In this document: positions 38,430 through 49,200 of the stretch, one piece after another | Layout: the number at the start of each line of letters is the position of its first letter | Position numbering within the stretch: position 1 is the first letter of the stretch | From: Vibrio sp. RE86 | GTDB taxonomy: Bacteria; Pseudomonadota; Gammaproteobacteria; Enterobacterales; Vibrionaceae | Assembly: GCF_013114545.1 (NCBI RefSeq) | Contig: NZ_VTXI01000003.1 | Location: 124,001-188,000 of the forward strand | Reading direction: 5' to 3' | DNA: 64,000 nt | Translations under genes and position numbers: made by a program | The notes under the pieces: model-generated | What the model was told of the DNA's origin: nothing | What the model saw: the letters and a program-made list of their open reading frames with translations, nothing else | Database searches by the model: none

Positions 38430-38464
38430 GGAATAAAATTGCAGTATTAATGTATATAAATTCA
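38430..38464 (+). promoter_or_regulatory. paired ArgR boxes upstream of argA
   Basis: GGAATAAAATTGCA (38430-38443) and TGTATATAAATTCA (38451-38464) are offset by exactly 21 bp, the canonical ARG-box pair spacing. The second box fits TGNAT-N4-ATNCA fully, the first partly. Confidence 0.65.
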
Positions 38465-38479
38465 TTAATTGGTCAGTTT

Positions 38480-39817
38480 GTGAAAATTAGAAGTACTGCT
38501 CTCGTAAAAGGATTTAGACAGTCCGCTCCCTATGTTAACGCTCACCGCGACAAGACGATGGTTATTATGCTTGGTGGTGAAGTTGTTGCTGATGGAAACT
38601 TCTCAAATATTATCAGTGATCTAGCTCTGTTACATAGCTTGGGCGTTAAAATTGTTCTCGTTCATGGAGCGCGCCCACAGATTAATCATCTTTTCGAACA
38701 AAATAAGCACAGCACTCCATACCACAAAGGTATTCGCGTCACTGATGAGCAATCACTTAATTATGTTATGCAGGCTGCTGGGCAACTCCAATTGACCATT
38801 ACCGCGCAACTTTCGATGAGTTTGAGCAACACCCCAATGGCGGGAACTCAGCTGAACGTCGTCAGCGGAAACTTCATCACCTCCCAGCCACTTGGGGTCG
38901 ATGATGGTGTCGATTACTGTCACAGCGGTCGCATTAGACGAATTGATGTAGATGGCATCAACCGCATGTTAGACCAAGGGTCGATTGTACTACTTGGTCC
39001 TATCGCAAGTTCAGTAACGGGAGAGTCTTTCAATCTTTTGTCTGAGGAGGTCGCGACTCAGGTTGCCATCAAACTTAAAGCAGACAAGCTGATCGGCTTT
39101 TGTTCTGAACAAGGCATTATTGATGAACAAGGCAACGTGGTTGCTGAACTCTTTCCTAAAGAAGCAGAAAAACTTTTGTCTCGCATGGAAGTCGAAAGCT
39201 TAGAGGAACATGACTCCTCAACGGGAACACTTCGATTCTTACGTGCAGCAACCGCAGCCTGTCGTTCTGGTGTACCAAGAAGCCACCTTATTAGTTACAA
39301 AGTCGATGGCGCATTGATCCAAGAACTATTCTCTCTCGACGGTATCGGAACTCAAATCGTTAAAGCGAGTGCTGAGCAAGTTCGAGTGGCTGATATTGAT
39401 GATATTGGCGGCATACTGGATCTGATTCACCCTCTGGAAGAACAAGGTATTTTGGTTCGCCGTTCGCGGGAACAACTAGAGCAAGAATTACACCAATTCA
39501 CCATCATTGAAAAAGACGGATTAATCATCGGCTGTGCAGCCCTCTATCCCTATCAAGATGAAAGAATGGCGGAGATGGCGTGTGTGGCGATTCATCCAGA
39601 GTATCGAGATGGTAATCGTGGCCTGTTGTTGCTTAATCACATGAGACTGCAATCCAAAGCACAAGGAATAGAGCACATCTTCGTCTTAACCACCCACAGC
39701 CTGCATTGGTTCCGTGAACAAGGCTTCCAAGAGATGGATATCGACTTTTTACCGTCACAAAAACAAAATTTATATAACTATCAGCGAAAGTCTAAGATAT
39801 TGACTCTAAAGCTTTAA
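38480..39817 (+). CDS. argA: amino-acid N-acetyltransferase (N-acetylglutamate synthase)
   Basis: A 445-residue enzyme that catalyses the first step of arginine synthesis. An N-terminal amino acid kinase-like domain binds arginine ([14 protein letters not shown] and HGARPQI). A C-terminal GNAT acetyltransferase domain (about 295-445) has [23 protein letters not shown]. The start is the GTG before [11 protein letters not shown], matching close homologues ([12 protein letters not shown]). The ATG at 38450 would lie inside the ArgR operator and is rejected. Arginine feedback inhibition and ArgR repression are expected. Confidence 0.94.
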   Translation: MKIRSTALVKGFRQSAPYVNAHRDKTMVIMLGGEVVADGNFSNIISDLALLHSLGVKIVLVHGARPQINHLFEQNKHSTPYHKGIRVTDEQSLNYVMQAAGQLQLTITAQLSMSLSNTPMAGTQLNVVSGNFITSQPLGVDDGVDYCHSGRIRRIDVDGINRMLDQGSIVLLGPIASSVTGESFNLLSEEVATQVAIKLKADKLIGFCSEQGIIDEQGNVVAELFPKEAEKLLSRMEVESLEEHDSSTGTLRFLRAATAACRSGVPRSHLISYKVDGALIQELFSLDGIGTQIVKASAEQVRVADIDDIGGILDLIHPLEEQGILVRRSREQLEQELHQFTIIEKDGLIIGCAALYPYQDERMAEMACVAIHPEYRDGNRGLLLLNHMRLQSKAQGIEHIFVLTTHSLHWFREQGFQEMDIDFLPSQKQNLYNYQRKSKILTLKL

Positions 39818-39825
39818 ATTGGAAG

Positions 39826-39859
39826 GTGTCGCAATGGTGACACAAGGTTGCGACTTTTT
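39826..39859 (+). terminator. intrinsic terminator of argA
   Basis: GTCGCAA (39828-39834) pairs with TTGCGAC (39848-39854), which runs into five Ts. Confidence 0.8.
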
Positions 39860-40031
39860 GCTCAATTATTCCCTTTATTTCATATTTTAGTTTGGTTAAA
39901 ATTTCGGCTCCTTGGTGCAATAGCATCACGGAGCCGATTGGATTCATTCTCCACTTAATCTCCTACTGAGGTAGATTAAAGCGCAAGGATTGCTTGAGGT
40001 TACTAATAACGTCACTAAGAGCAAACGATCG

Positions 40032-40208
40032 ATGAAAAAAATTATCTGTAACTCTGTACAGAGTTTCTGGGATATGGCTGACAATGAACTACTAGAAAAT
40101 CTTGATGTTCATTGTGTATTCCCAGTAACAGAAGGCTTAAGGGCGTTCATCTTGAACTACCAAGAGAAATACCGCATTCGCAGTATCTCTTTCTCTAAAG
40201 CACTTTAA
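40032..40208 (+). CDS. small hypothetical protein between argA and recD
   Basis: A 58-residue protein, MKKIICNSVQSFWDMADN..., with no signal peptide, membrane helix or recognised domain. It reads like a compact alpha/beta polypeptide with a basic C-terminus (RIRSISFSKAL). The frame is open further upstream to a TTG at 39990, but that codon has AAGGA touching it (no spacer), so the ATG is preferred. It lies 30 bp from the convergent recD end. It may be a vibrio-specific conserved small protein, based on its well-formed composition and position. Confidence 0.6.
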   Translation: MKKIICNSVQSFWDMADNELLENLDVHCVFPVTEGLRAFILNYQEKYRIRSISFSKAL

Positions 40209-40238
40209 TCGTATTATCAGGTAGCCAGGGATGGTTAT

Positions 40239-42347
40239 CTATAATTGCTGCAATCGTTCAATCAACCCACTCGCTCTCTCCGTTCTCACTTTGATTCCTC
40301 GTTTCATTACTCTCTCATCAGCAAACAGACTCAGTCGCTTTTTCGCACGCGTGATGCCAGTGTAAATCAATTCACGAGTCAGTATTGGCGTGAAGTCTGG
40401 GGGTAAGATCATCAGCGTATGTTCAAATTCACTCCCCTGCGATTTGTGAATCGTCATCGCATAAGCCGTTTCATGTTCTGGAACTCGACTTGGCAATACC
40501 GATTTTACACTCCCGTCAGGCAGCTCAAAGTAGACCTTCAACCTTGGTTCATCTTCAGAGGTGTCACGAATACAGATACCAATATCGCCATTATATAAAC
40601 CAAGAGCATGATCGTTACGTGTGACCATCACAGGCCTACCGTGATACCAAAGCTCATCTTGAGTCCGAATATACTTTCTTGCCGATAGAGCACGTTCAAT
40701 TCGCTGGTTAAGACCTTTCACACCAAAGTCACCTTCGCGAATGGCACACAGAAGGCGACAACGTGCAAACTGATCCAGAACCGCCTTTGCTCGCTCAGAG
40801 GTCGTTTCTGGTTCACCGCTGTTTGGGTTCAGCTCAGTGCGCTCGATACGCTTCAAGTAGTGGCTGTACTCCTCGACTAAGGTTTGAATAAGTTGACTGT
40901 AGTGCTGGCTATCAATTGGGAACTTACTAATATCTGAGAACTCTTTCTGCCACACCCAGTCCACCTTTTGAGCAGAACCACTGTTAACGGCTTGAGAGAG
41001 TTGGCCGATACCAGAGCGTGCGTCGAATCGATAGCTCTTTTTCAACATGCATAGGCTATCGGCAATACTCGGCTGTGAGTTAGCGGTGTGCGCTAATGTG
41101 TCAAAGCCTGTCAGTTTAGCGACTTGGGTTGCTTGCGCATGACTGAAACCAAATTGATTAAACGAGCAGATATCGCCTAATACTGCCCCCGCTTCAACCG
41201 ACGCAAGCTGGTCTTTATCACCCAGTAAGATAAGTTGAGCGTGTTTTGGCAATGCATCAATCAATTTGTACATCATAGGCAAATCGACCATTGACGCTTC
41301 ATCCACCACCAAGATATCAAGGTGCAGAGGGTTACTACCGTTATGTCTGAACTCAGCACTATTCGGGATAGCGCCCAATAGACGGTGCAGTGTACTCGCA
41401 TCCGTCGGGATCGCCGTTTTTAATTCTTGGGAAACAGGCAGCTGTGCTACCGCTTTACCAATTGACTCAGTCAGACGTGCAGCGGCTTTACCTGTTGGTG
41501 CCACCAGCTTGATGGTCGGTTCATCACCATTGGTTTGTGCTTGTTCAATCAACGCAGCCAACAACTTGGTTACGGTGGTGGTTTTGCCCGTACCAGGACC
41601 ACCTGAGATAACGGCAAACTTTCTGGTCAAGGCAACTGCCGCCGCAACCTTCTGCCAGTTAACGCAAGCAGAGAGAGGAACCAACTCATCAAGTACCTTG
41701 AGCTGCTCTACCGTTTTCGCCGCCAATAGCTTTTGGTCTATGGTAGGCCAATCGAGTGTCTCTTCGGCTACCACATCTAAAAAGTCACACACTAGTCGCT
41801 GGCGAACAACAGGACTCAGCTCTTTGCTATCGTTAGCTTTATTCAAAGAATCAAACAGGTAGCGGTAGTTTCGCGCAAACAGATGGTCGAGTAATTGCGA
41901 CAACTTAACGACATCATCAGGCTTTAGGATCATGGGTGACCCAAAGCTATTTAAACGCTGTGACAACGCGACTTCATAATGCCAATAACGGTGCAAGTAG
42001 AGGCGTTTACCGTCGAAAATCAGTGGTAGTGCCTCACCTGCCAAGCCGACCAGTTTCGCTTGATTGAGCTTGCTTACCCAATCGACAGATACACACGATT
42101 GATTCAGTTCAAGTGCAGATTCCCCAAACAAACCCAGTTTTGAGGCCAAGTCGACTGGCTGTCCTTGTTCATCAAACAGAGGCAGACAAATGTGCCCTTT
42201 ACCTAGCTCGCTACTGACAATGCCCGCGATAAAGGCCAGTTCATCATCTTGAGATTGACCTTCGATGAATCGAGCAAACTGATAATCGAGTTGGCGAATG
42301 TTGCCTTTGGGAGCGAGCTGTTTCAGTGTATTAAGTAGATTCGACAT
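40239..42347 (-). CDS. recD: RecBCD enzyme subunit RecD
   Basis: A 702-residue SF1B helicase, the fast 5'-3' motor of RecBCD. The Walker A motif SGGPGTGKTTTV is near residue 245. Helicase motifs VDEASMVDLPMM, LLGDKDQLASVEAGAVL and the C-terminal AYAMTIHKSQGSEF and YTGITRAKKRLSLF are all present. It begins 2 bp after the recB stop, so expression is coupled. Confidence 0.96.
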   Translation of the reverse strand: MSNLLNTLKQLAPKGNIRQLDYQFARFIEGQSQDDELAFIAGIVSSELGKGHICLPLFDEQGQPVDLASKLGLFGESALELNQSCVSVDWVSKLNQAKLVGLAGEALPLIFDGKRLYLHRYWHYEVALSQRLNSFGSPMILKPDDVVKLSQLLDHLFARNYRYLFDSLNKANDSKELSPVVRQRLVCDFLDVVAEETLDWPTIDQKLLAAKTVEQLKVLDELVPLSACVNWQKVAAAVALTRKFAVISGGPGTGKTTTVTKLLAALIEQAQTNGDEPTIKLVAPTGKAAARLTESIGKAVAQLPVSQELKTAIPTDASTLHRLLGAIPNSAEFRHNGSNPLHLDILVVDEASMVDLPMMYKLIDALPKHAQLILLGDKDQLASVEAGAVLGDICSFNQFGFSHAQATQVAKLTGFDTLAHTANSQPSIADSLCMLKKSYRFDARSGIGQLSQAVNSGSAQKVDWVWQKEFSDISKFPIDSQHYSQLIQTLVEEYSHYLKRIERTELNPNSGEPETTSERAKAVLDQFARCRLLCAIREGDFGVKGLNQRIERALSARKYIRTQDELWYHGRPVMVTRNDHALGLYNGDIGICIRDTSEDEPRLKVYFELPDGSVKSVLPSRVPEHETAYAMTIHKSQGSEFEHTLMILPPDFTPILTRELIYTGITRAKKRLSLFADERVMKRGIKVRTERASGLIERLQQL

Positions 42348-42349
42348 GG

Positions 42350-45300
42350 TTACAGTAACTCCATCTGACCAGCACTGTTTTGTTTAACATCGATAGGCTG
42401 GCCATCAATAAGCTTATCCATATCATCAAGAAATTCGAGCGTCGGTTTTGCCGAGAAAATACCATGGTCGCTCTCTCCATCCATGCCGCGTAAGAAGAGG
42501 TAGTACACACCTCCAAAATGCTGTTCGTAGTCGTAATTAGCAATACGACTGCGTAGAAAACGGTGCAGCGCTAAGGCATAGATTTGATATTGAAGATCGT
42601 ACCTGTGATCGGCCATTGCTCCATTTAATGCCTGGCCATGATAGTAACCCACATCATCACCGAGATGGTTTGATTTCCAGTCGAGAACGTAATACTTGCC
42701 TTGATGCTCAAACACCAAGTCAATAAAGCCTTTCAGCATCCCTTGCACCGTATGGAAACCAAGATCGCCCGCTTTGGCTGACAAAGTATCATGACGCTGA
42801 ATAACACGGTTAAGAGCAGGCGCTGCCAATACTTCTATCGGCAATAAGAACTCCATTTCCACTAATCTCTGACTTGGCCCTTTTTGGTTAAGGACAAGCT
42901 GTTTACCATCAAGCGGTGTCGCAAGCACGGTATCAATCAGCTGTTGTAAAACCGGTAACCAACTCGGGTCAAGCTGTTCGCTTTCAAGCAAACTCATGAT
43001 CACTTGGGTGTTTTCTTCACTGTTTGCAGGCTCGGTAAACTCAACCTCTTCAAACAAGGTGTGCAAAAACGTACCTGGACGAGCCCCTCGTGGGAAAGTG
43101 AAGATAGATTGCTCTGGCTCGATTTGTTCGTCGTCATCTTGCTCATCGGAAGAATCAATATCGAGGTGCATCAAATCAGTAAAGGCGTCATCACTGTGAT
43201 GTGAGCCTTGTTTAATCAACCCAGAATAACTGGTTATTCGCCAGTTACGGTCAATCTCATTGGCAAGCTCTTTGGCTGTTAAAGTTTGAGGTTGCTGCTC
43301 TGTTTGCACAAAAGCCGTTTCACACTCCGGCGGTAAATCTTGCAAAGAGACGCTGTTTAATCCATCGCAATGCTTTTGGATTGCCGCAGTCAAATCGCTA
43401 ATGCCACCTTCTTGACCATCTTGAAGCAAGTAGCCCATTGCACTGTGATGAACGCCGGTTGGCTCTTTGGTGGAACGCCCATTTCGTAATGGCGCTGCAC
43501 CAATGAAACAGCCATAGACCGCACGTGTCAGCGCAACATAAATCAAGCGTAAGTCTTCCGCCAAACGCTCTTTATCAGCTTGAGCAAGAGAGGCGTCTTG
43601 AGCGGTAATATCAAGAATGGTGCGATCTTGAGTCGCATCGTAATATTTAGCTTCGCTCGCTTCTCGATAGCTCAAAACAAAAGGCAGAAAGACGAGGTCA
43701 TATTCCAAACCTTTAGATTTGTGGATCGTGACGATTTGAACAAGGTTACGTTCAGACTCTAAACGTTGAATCTGATCCTCACTGCCGCCGAGTCCATTTT
43801 CTGCATCACTGATCGCTTGGGCTAGCCAGCGCAATAGACCATGATCACTGTCTAGCTCTTGGCTTGCTTGTTGAAGCAGCTCACCGATGTGCATAAGATC
43901 GGTCAGTGCACGTTCTCCGCCCTCTTCCTCAAGCAACCTTTCTGCGATATGACGTTTGCTCATCACACTGCGCAGCATGGGTAACACACCACGCTGAGTC
44001 CAAAGCTTGCGGTACTCTTTAAACTCGTTGATGGCACTTTCCCACTCATTCTCATCATTATTAAGCTTGTCGAGTGTTCCGGCATCAAGGGCAAACATTT
44101 CAGAGGCCAAGCTTGCACGAAGCGCTCGGTCGTTTTCAGGTGTTAATACCGCTTGGAGAAGACGCTGAAGGTCTTGAGCAATGGTCGAGACAAACACACT
44201 GTCTCGGTTTGACAGGTAAACACTGGCAATACCTTGTTTCGCCAATGCTTCTTTGACCATGCGTCCTTCTGTACCAGTCCGAACCAAAACCGCAATATCA
44301 CCAGCCTGTATCGAATGCTGGCCTTTTCCATCTTCAAAGAAGGCTTGGTTATCTTGCGCGGAGGTCAAAATACGTTGGATTTGATCCGCCGTCGCTTTAG
44401 ACATCGCCTTGAGGTATTCACCTTTCGGTAGTGGTTTTTCATCGGCCTCTTGCAGCCAGTAGGTCAATGCAGGTTGCTTTTGACCACCCATAGTCCAAAT
44501 GCGTTTTTCGGCATTAGGACTATGGCTGACGGGTAAGAATGGAATGTCTTGATCATAGATAAATGGGCTTGTCGGCAATTCAAACACTTGATTGACTGCG
44601 GCAACCATATCAGCACTTGAGCGCCAGTTGGTACCAAGAGTGAAGTGCGAAGAGACCTGATTACGCGCTTTGATGTAGGTAAAGATATCGGCACCACGGA
44701 AGCCATAAATCGCCTGTTTAGGATCACCGATCATAAACAGGCCGCACTCTGGGTTGTTTAGATAGATTCGACTAAAAATACTGTATTGAAGAGGGTCGGT
44801 ATCTTGGAATTCATCGATCATCGCAACAGGGTAAAGCGTACGAATTCGCTCTGCTAACAGTTCAGTATCATCACTGTCTATCGCTGCAGATAGGTTGGTT
44901 AACAGGTCATCAAACGAGAGCCACTGTTTTTGCTGTTTCGCTTTCGCCAACATCTCGCGACAATGCTCAATCGCATGAGCCAATATCGGTGCCTTTAAAC
45001 TGATTGGTGAAGCGAGAAACGACTCAATAGCAACAAACACATCATGCTGAGGTGCGCTGCCTTTCGGGGTTTTCTCAAGCAATACGTTTTGAGCAAATTT
45101 CTCTAACTTATCAGGGTATTCGTATCCTGTTGTTTCAAGTGCTGCCCATGCGTTTACGGCTTCCAGCCAAGTCGGTAGCGATTTTTTAGTGTAGCTGCGC
45201 TTGTTAACGTCCGATTCACTGATCAAAGCGAAAAAATCATCTTGATGCTCACGCCACAACGCTTTGAGTTCATCAATTTTAGCTAGATTTTGCTGATGAA

Positions 45301-45967
45301 GATCGGCAAGCGAGCCACTCATTGCCGCTACAGACAAGGTAAGTGGCGCACCCGTTAAATAGTTCGTAACATCACCAAGCAATGCCGCTGGCGAGCTCCA
45401 AATTCGTCGCACCTCACCTGCTAACTCTAACGGCAGAGGATAGAAATTGCGTCGCCAATAGTCGGCAACAATTTGTGCTTTTAGATGGCTTTCATCGGTG
45501 ACAAATTCATTGTTAAAACGGCTGCCTGATTCAAATGCATTTTGCGTTAGCATTCGTTGGCAGAAACCATGAATGGTGTAAACCGCTGCTTCATCCATCT
45601 GTCTTTCTGCCTGCAACAACACTTCGGCTGCCTGCTTATGATCGACAACGTCTTCAAGTAGAGGTGCGATAACTGGGTCAGCGCTTTTACCACGAGCAAA
45701 CGCCAAACGCGCATCATGAATACGAGCACGAATTCGATCGCGCAGTTCTGCCGTTGCAGCTTCTGTAAAGGTTACAACCAAGATCTGATCAACCGTCAAC
45801 GGGACTTGGTGTTTGGTTTCTGGACTACCATGACCCAAAAGCAATCGAAGGTACAAACCTGCAATGGTAAATGTTTTACCTGTACCTGCTGACGCTTCAA
45901 TTAACCTTGCGCCATGCAAAGGAAAAGTCATGGTATTGAGTGGAGTCACCATTGACGTTGATATCAT
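42350..45967 (-). CDS. recB: RecBCD enzyme subunit RecB
   Basis: A 1205-residue UvrD-type 3'-5' helicase with nuclease. Walker A is ARLIEASAGTGKTFT near residues 21-35. Motif II is VAMIDEFQDTDPLQYS and QAIYGFRGADIF follows. LVQIVTIHKSKGLEYDLVFLPF and LRLIYVALTRAVYGCFI mark the C-terminal helicase half. The RecB nuclease domain has GFIDLVFEHQGKYYVLDWKSNHLG near residue 1080, with the catalytic Asp and Lys in place. The subunit is complete. Confidence 0.97.
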   Translation of the reverse strand: MISTSMVTPLNTMTFPLHGARLIEASAGTGKTFTIAGLYLRLLLGHGSPETKHQVPLTVDQILVVTFTEAATAELRDRIRARIHDARLAFARGKSADPVIAPLLEDVVDHKQAAEVLLQAERQMDEAAVYTIHGFCQRMLTQNAFESGSRFNNEFVTDESHLKAQIVADYWRRNFYPLPLELAGEVRRIWSSPAALLGDVTNYLTGAPLTLSVAAMSGSLADLHQQNLAKIDELKALWREHQDDFFALISESDVNKRSYTKKSLPTWLEAVNAWAALETTGYEYPDKLEKFAQNVLLEKTPKGSAPQHDVFVAIESFLASPISLKAPILAHAIEHCREMLAKAKQQKQWLSFDDLLTNLSAAIDSDDTELLAERIRTLYPVAMIDEFQDTDPLQYSIFSRIYLNNPECGLFMIGDPKQAIYGFRGADIFTYIKARNQVSSHFTLGTNWRSSADMVAAVNQVFELPTSPFIYDQDIPFLPVSHSPNAEKRIWTMGGQKQPALTYWLQEADEKPLPKGEYLKAMSKATADQIQRILTSAQDNQAFFEDGKGQHSIQAGDIAVLVRTGTEGRMVKEALAKQGIASVYLSNRDSVFVSTIAQDLQRLLQAVLTPENDRALRASLASEMFALDAGTLDKLNNDENEWESAINEFKEYRKLWTQRGVLPMLRSVMSKRHIAERLLEEEGGERALTDLMHIGELLQQASQELDSDHGLLRWLAQAISDAENGLGGSEDQIQRLESERNLVQIVTIHKSKGLEYDLVFLPFVLSYREASEAKYYDATQDRTILDITAQDASLAQADKERLAEDLRLIYVALTRAVYGCFIGAAPLRNGRSTKEPTGVHHSAMGYLLQDGQEGGISDLTAAIQKHCDGLNSVSLQDLPPECETAFVQTEQQPQTLTAKELANEIDRNWRITSYSGLIKQGSHHSDDAFTDLMHLDIDSSDEQDDDEQIEPEQSIFTFPRGARPGTFLHTLFEEVEFTEPANSEENTQVIMSLLESEQLDPSWLPVLQQLIDTVLATPLDGKQLVLNQKGPSQRLVEMEFLLPIEVLAAPALNRVIQRHDTLSAKAGDLGFHTVQGMLKGFIDLVFEHQGKYYVLDWKSNHLGDDVGYYHGQALNGAMADHRYDLQYQIYALALHRFLRSRIANYDYEQHFGGVYYLFLRGMDGESDHGIFSAKPTLEFLDDMDKLIDGQPIDVKQNSAGQMELL

Positions 45968-46263
45968 AAAATTCTGCCTTTTGTGCTGAAACTTAGGGAT
46001 CCTAAAAGATATAAGTGTGATCCAGACTTAAAAACGGTTGTTACACGAAAAAATCCCAAAAAATGTAGGATTTTATGCGATCTCACTCACGGCACAGATT
46101 CGCTCTAGCCGTTAGTATTCGCGCCATGTGTTGAGCAGCTATTGCACTCTAGTCGCAATAGTTATGCAAGAAACCAAACGAATCATGGTCCCTCTGACCT
46201 GTGGCCGTACAGCGAACGCCCTACACTATAATGATTTACTGGCGGCCACCTACTTTCCTTCGA
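45968..46263. other. 296-bp gap between recC and recB
   Basis: In E. coli ptrA fills this position. Here there is none. AAAATCC / GGATTTT arms (46048-46075) followed by Ts on the minus strand form a weak terminator-like hairpin. A consensus TATAAT (46228-46233) is present on the plus strand. No gene is supported. Confidence 0.55.
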
Positions 46264-49200
46264 CTATTCAATATCATCACTCTGCTTTGCCGCTAAGCGC
46301 GGTGCTTGTAACACCAATGCAGTCATAGTGCGTAGTTGCGCTGCGAGCTCGTCATTCCAGCTCGGCCAGATACGAGAAATATAGGCGTTGCCCCCTTCTC
46401 CTGCAGCCATAAAGCTGTCGTTGAATGTATCCGCCATCTTCTTCAACGATTTTTCTTCATCATCTACCCAATTTCCACGGTTAAACCCTGCTTCCACACA
46501 GGCTAATGACGTTCTTGGAAAGTAAACCAGTGGCTCGGTCATCCCCTGATAAAACAAACGAACAAGCTCTGATAAAAGTGATTTGGCAGACTGCGCATCG
46601 TCGATTGGCGGGTAGACCAAATGTACGACGCCCTCTTTTCGGTCATAACCGATCATATGAGTGCGCTTACTGTGCCCCATCGCTGACATTGCAAGGTGAT
46701 CAATCCAAGCCGATAAGTAATCTTGAGAACGAATTTTCCCGCTGCGATAGCGAACAAGCCCAGATTGATAATTTTGAGTTAACCAACCTGTCAAATGAAC
46801 ATTTTTACTTTCCCCCAACACATCTAACGTTAGTTTCACTTCAAGATCGTCACCCGCCGAGCCACATAGGAATGTTAGTTTCTCCACTAGCTCTTCCGCC
46901 TGAACGCGGTTGGTTTCAAACTCAATATCACCAAAGGCACCAACGGGGAGCTTACCCTTCGCGCGTTGCTCATCCACAAATGCTTTAATAATCGACTTCG
47001 TCTCACTAGGCGCTGCGGTGAGTTGATGCTTGAGTAGGTTATCGAGCAATCCATCTCGCATCTGATAGCTTTCGAGGCCATTAAGAATAAAGGGTTCATC
47101 ATCCTCCATTACAGGCAGTGGCGGCTCAAACATCACTTTTAAACGGCGATTAAAGAAGTACTGCACAGGTAGGCGCCAGAATCGTTGCAACTCAACCAAA
47201 TCTAGGTCCAGCGGATAGGTTGCATCCAACAAATAGTCAGCCAAACGTTGATTAAACTCGCCGCTAACTTGCCCTTGTCGGTTCGCAGCAGGCAACCACT
47301 CTTTCGCGTAACTTGGCTTTTCACCAGTAAAAGCGTTGGCACTAAATGGCACCATTGAATGATGGTTAACTAGCTCGGCTAACAACCTTTCGCCAGACTC
47401 ATCGCTGGCTAAAGGATCGTCCCCCTCCAAGCAGTAATTTTGATGGCAATATTCCATCAACTCAGACACCAACACTGAAGGGACGCGTTCAGTGTTGTCT
47501 TGAATCGATCGGCCAACATAACTGATATAGAGCGTTTGCTGCGCTGAGAGAATCGCTTCCAAAAATAGGTAGCGGTCATCATCTCGACGAGAACGGTCAC
47601 CCGGTTTAGTGCGTCCGTTCATTAAATCGAAACCTTCAGGCGGGACAGAACGCGGATAAACGCCATCATTCATCCCGAGAAGGCATACCGCTCTGAACGG
47701 GATAGAACGCATTGGCATCAAGGTACAAAAGTTCACTTGGCCTGCTAAAAAGCGTTGACTGACTCGGGTGCCAGACAATTTGTTTTGTAGATACTGCGTA
47801 AGAATGGATGGCGCTAGCTCTTGCTCAAACGCAGCATCGACTAACTGCTCTTTGAGGTTTGATAAGGTGTCTCGAATGGATTTGAGCGCCGCCTCGCCTT
47901 CAAGCTCAACGCTAAAGAAATCATCAAGTAACAGAGTCAGCACTTCACGCCAACTGTCGATCGACTGAGTTTGCTGCAACTTAAAACGATAATCGCTAAT
48001 AGTTTCAATAAAGTGCGCTAACTTACCAGCCAGTTCTGATCCTAAGCCTTGCACTTCGTTGTAAGGTGCTAGGGTGCCAGAAGTGGACTCAAACAGCCCT
48101 GCAGATTCTGGCATAGCGTAGCCCAATAGCATCCGCTCAATGCCAAACTGCCAAGTATTTTGCATCGTTTCAGGCAGATCAAACTCTTGCCCTGTCGACG
48201 AGTTTAAACCCCAGCGAATGCCGGACTCTTCGACCCACTGCTTGGCAAGAAGAAATTCGTCTTCAGTGAGCTCAAATCTCGCCAAGATCGCAGGCGTCTC
48301 GAGCAGTTCAAGTAACTCAGTGGCAAGGCAGCGAGTATTAGGTAAGCTGACGAGCTGCATAAAGGCATTTAAAATCGGGCTTTCTTGATCGGCCGTTCGG
48401 TCAGAAATCGAGTAAGGGATAAAACGCTCACCAGGCGCATTACCAAACACCGCTTGAATCGCTGGGCTGTAGGCATTGATATCTGCCACCATGACAATAA
48501 TGTCACGCGGCTTGAGGCTTGGATCAGCATCAAACATGGCGAGCAGTTGGTCATGTAACACTTCCACTTCACGCATCGGGCTGTGACAAGCGTGCAGAGT
48601 GAGTGAATTGTCTCCCAGCTGCATCACCTGTTTATGAGCGCTACTCTCTAACTGCTCATCATCTTGGTGCTCTTCTAGGTTAAGAATATCGGCCTGCAAT
48701 TGATGGAGCAGTGAGTCACGCTCAACGTCAACAAAAGCTTCAATTTCATGAGACTCAAGCTGAGACAGCAAGTACATGTTATCTCGACCTAGTTTGCCCA
48801 TCGACGCCAGTAGACTGTTACCTACGGCATCGGTGTGAAGCTCATCAATCAGATTATCTTCAATCGAACCTTTTAGTTGCTCACTCTCACCTTGCTGCTC
48901 AGAATGATCTTGCTGCCACACAACGTGCTTACGATGTTTAGCCGCCAAGCGAGCGAGAAACTTTCTGTCACGCACTTCACCCCAGTAGTATCGACAAGGG
49001 TTGGTGAACATCAAGTGGACATCAATATGTTCACCTATCGCTTTAAGAGCATCCATATAGCGTGGCGGCAATGAGGTAATACCAAATACAAAGAGACGTT
49101 TAGGTAGATGTTCGAAATTGCCAGAAAAGTTATCGAGCATATCAATAAAGTGCTCATACAGATTGGCACGATGATAAGGCGACTGGCCTAGAGCAAGCGT

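Noticed and set aside
41266..41862. 198-codon plus-strand frame
   Set aside because: It lies wholly inside recD on the opposite strand and has no plausible start context.
46506..46988. 160-codon plus-strand frame
   Set aside because: It is antisense to the recC 3' half. The real protein is intact.
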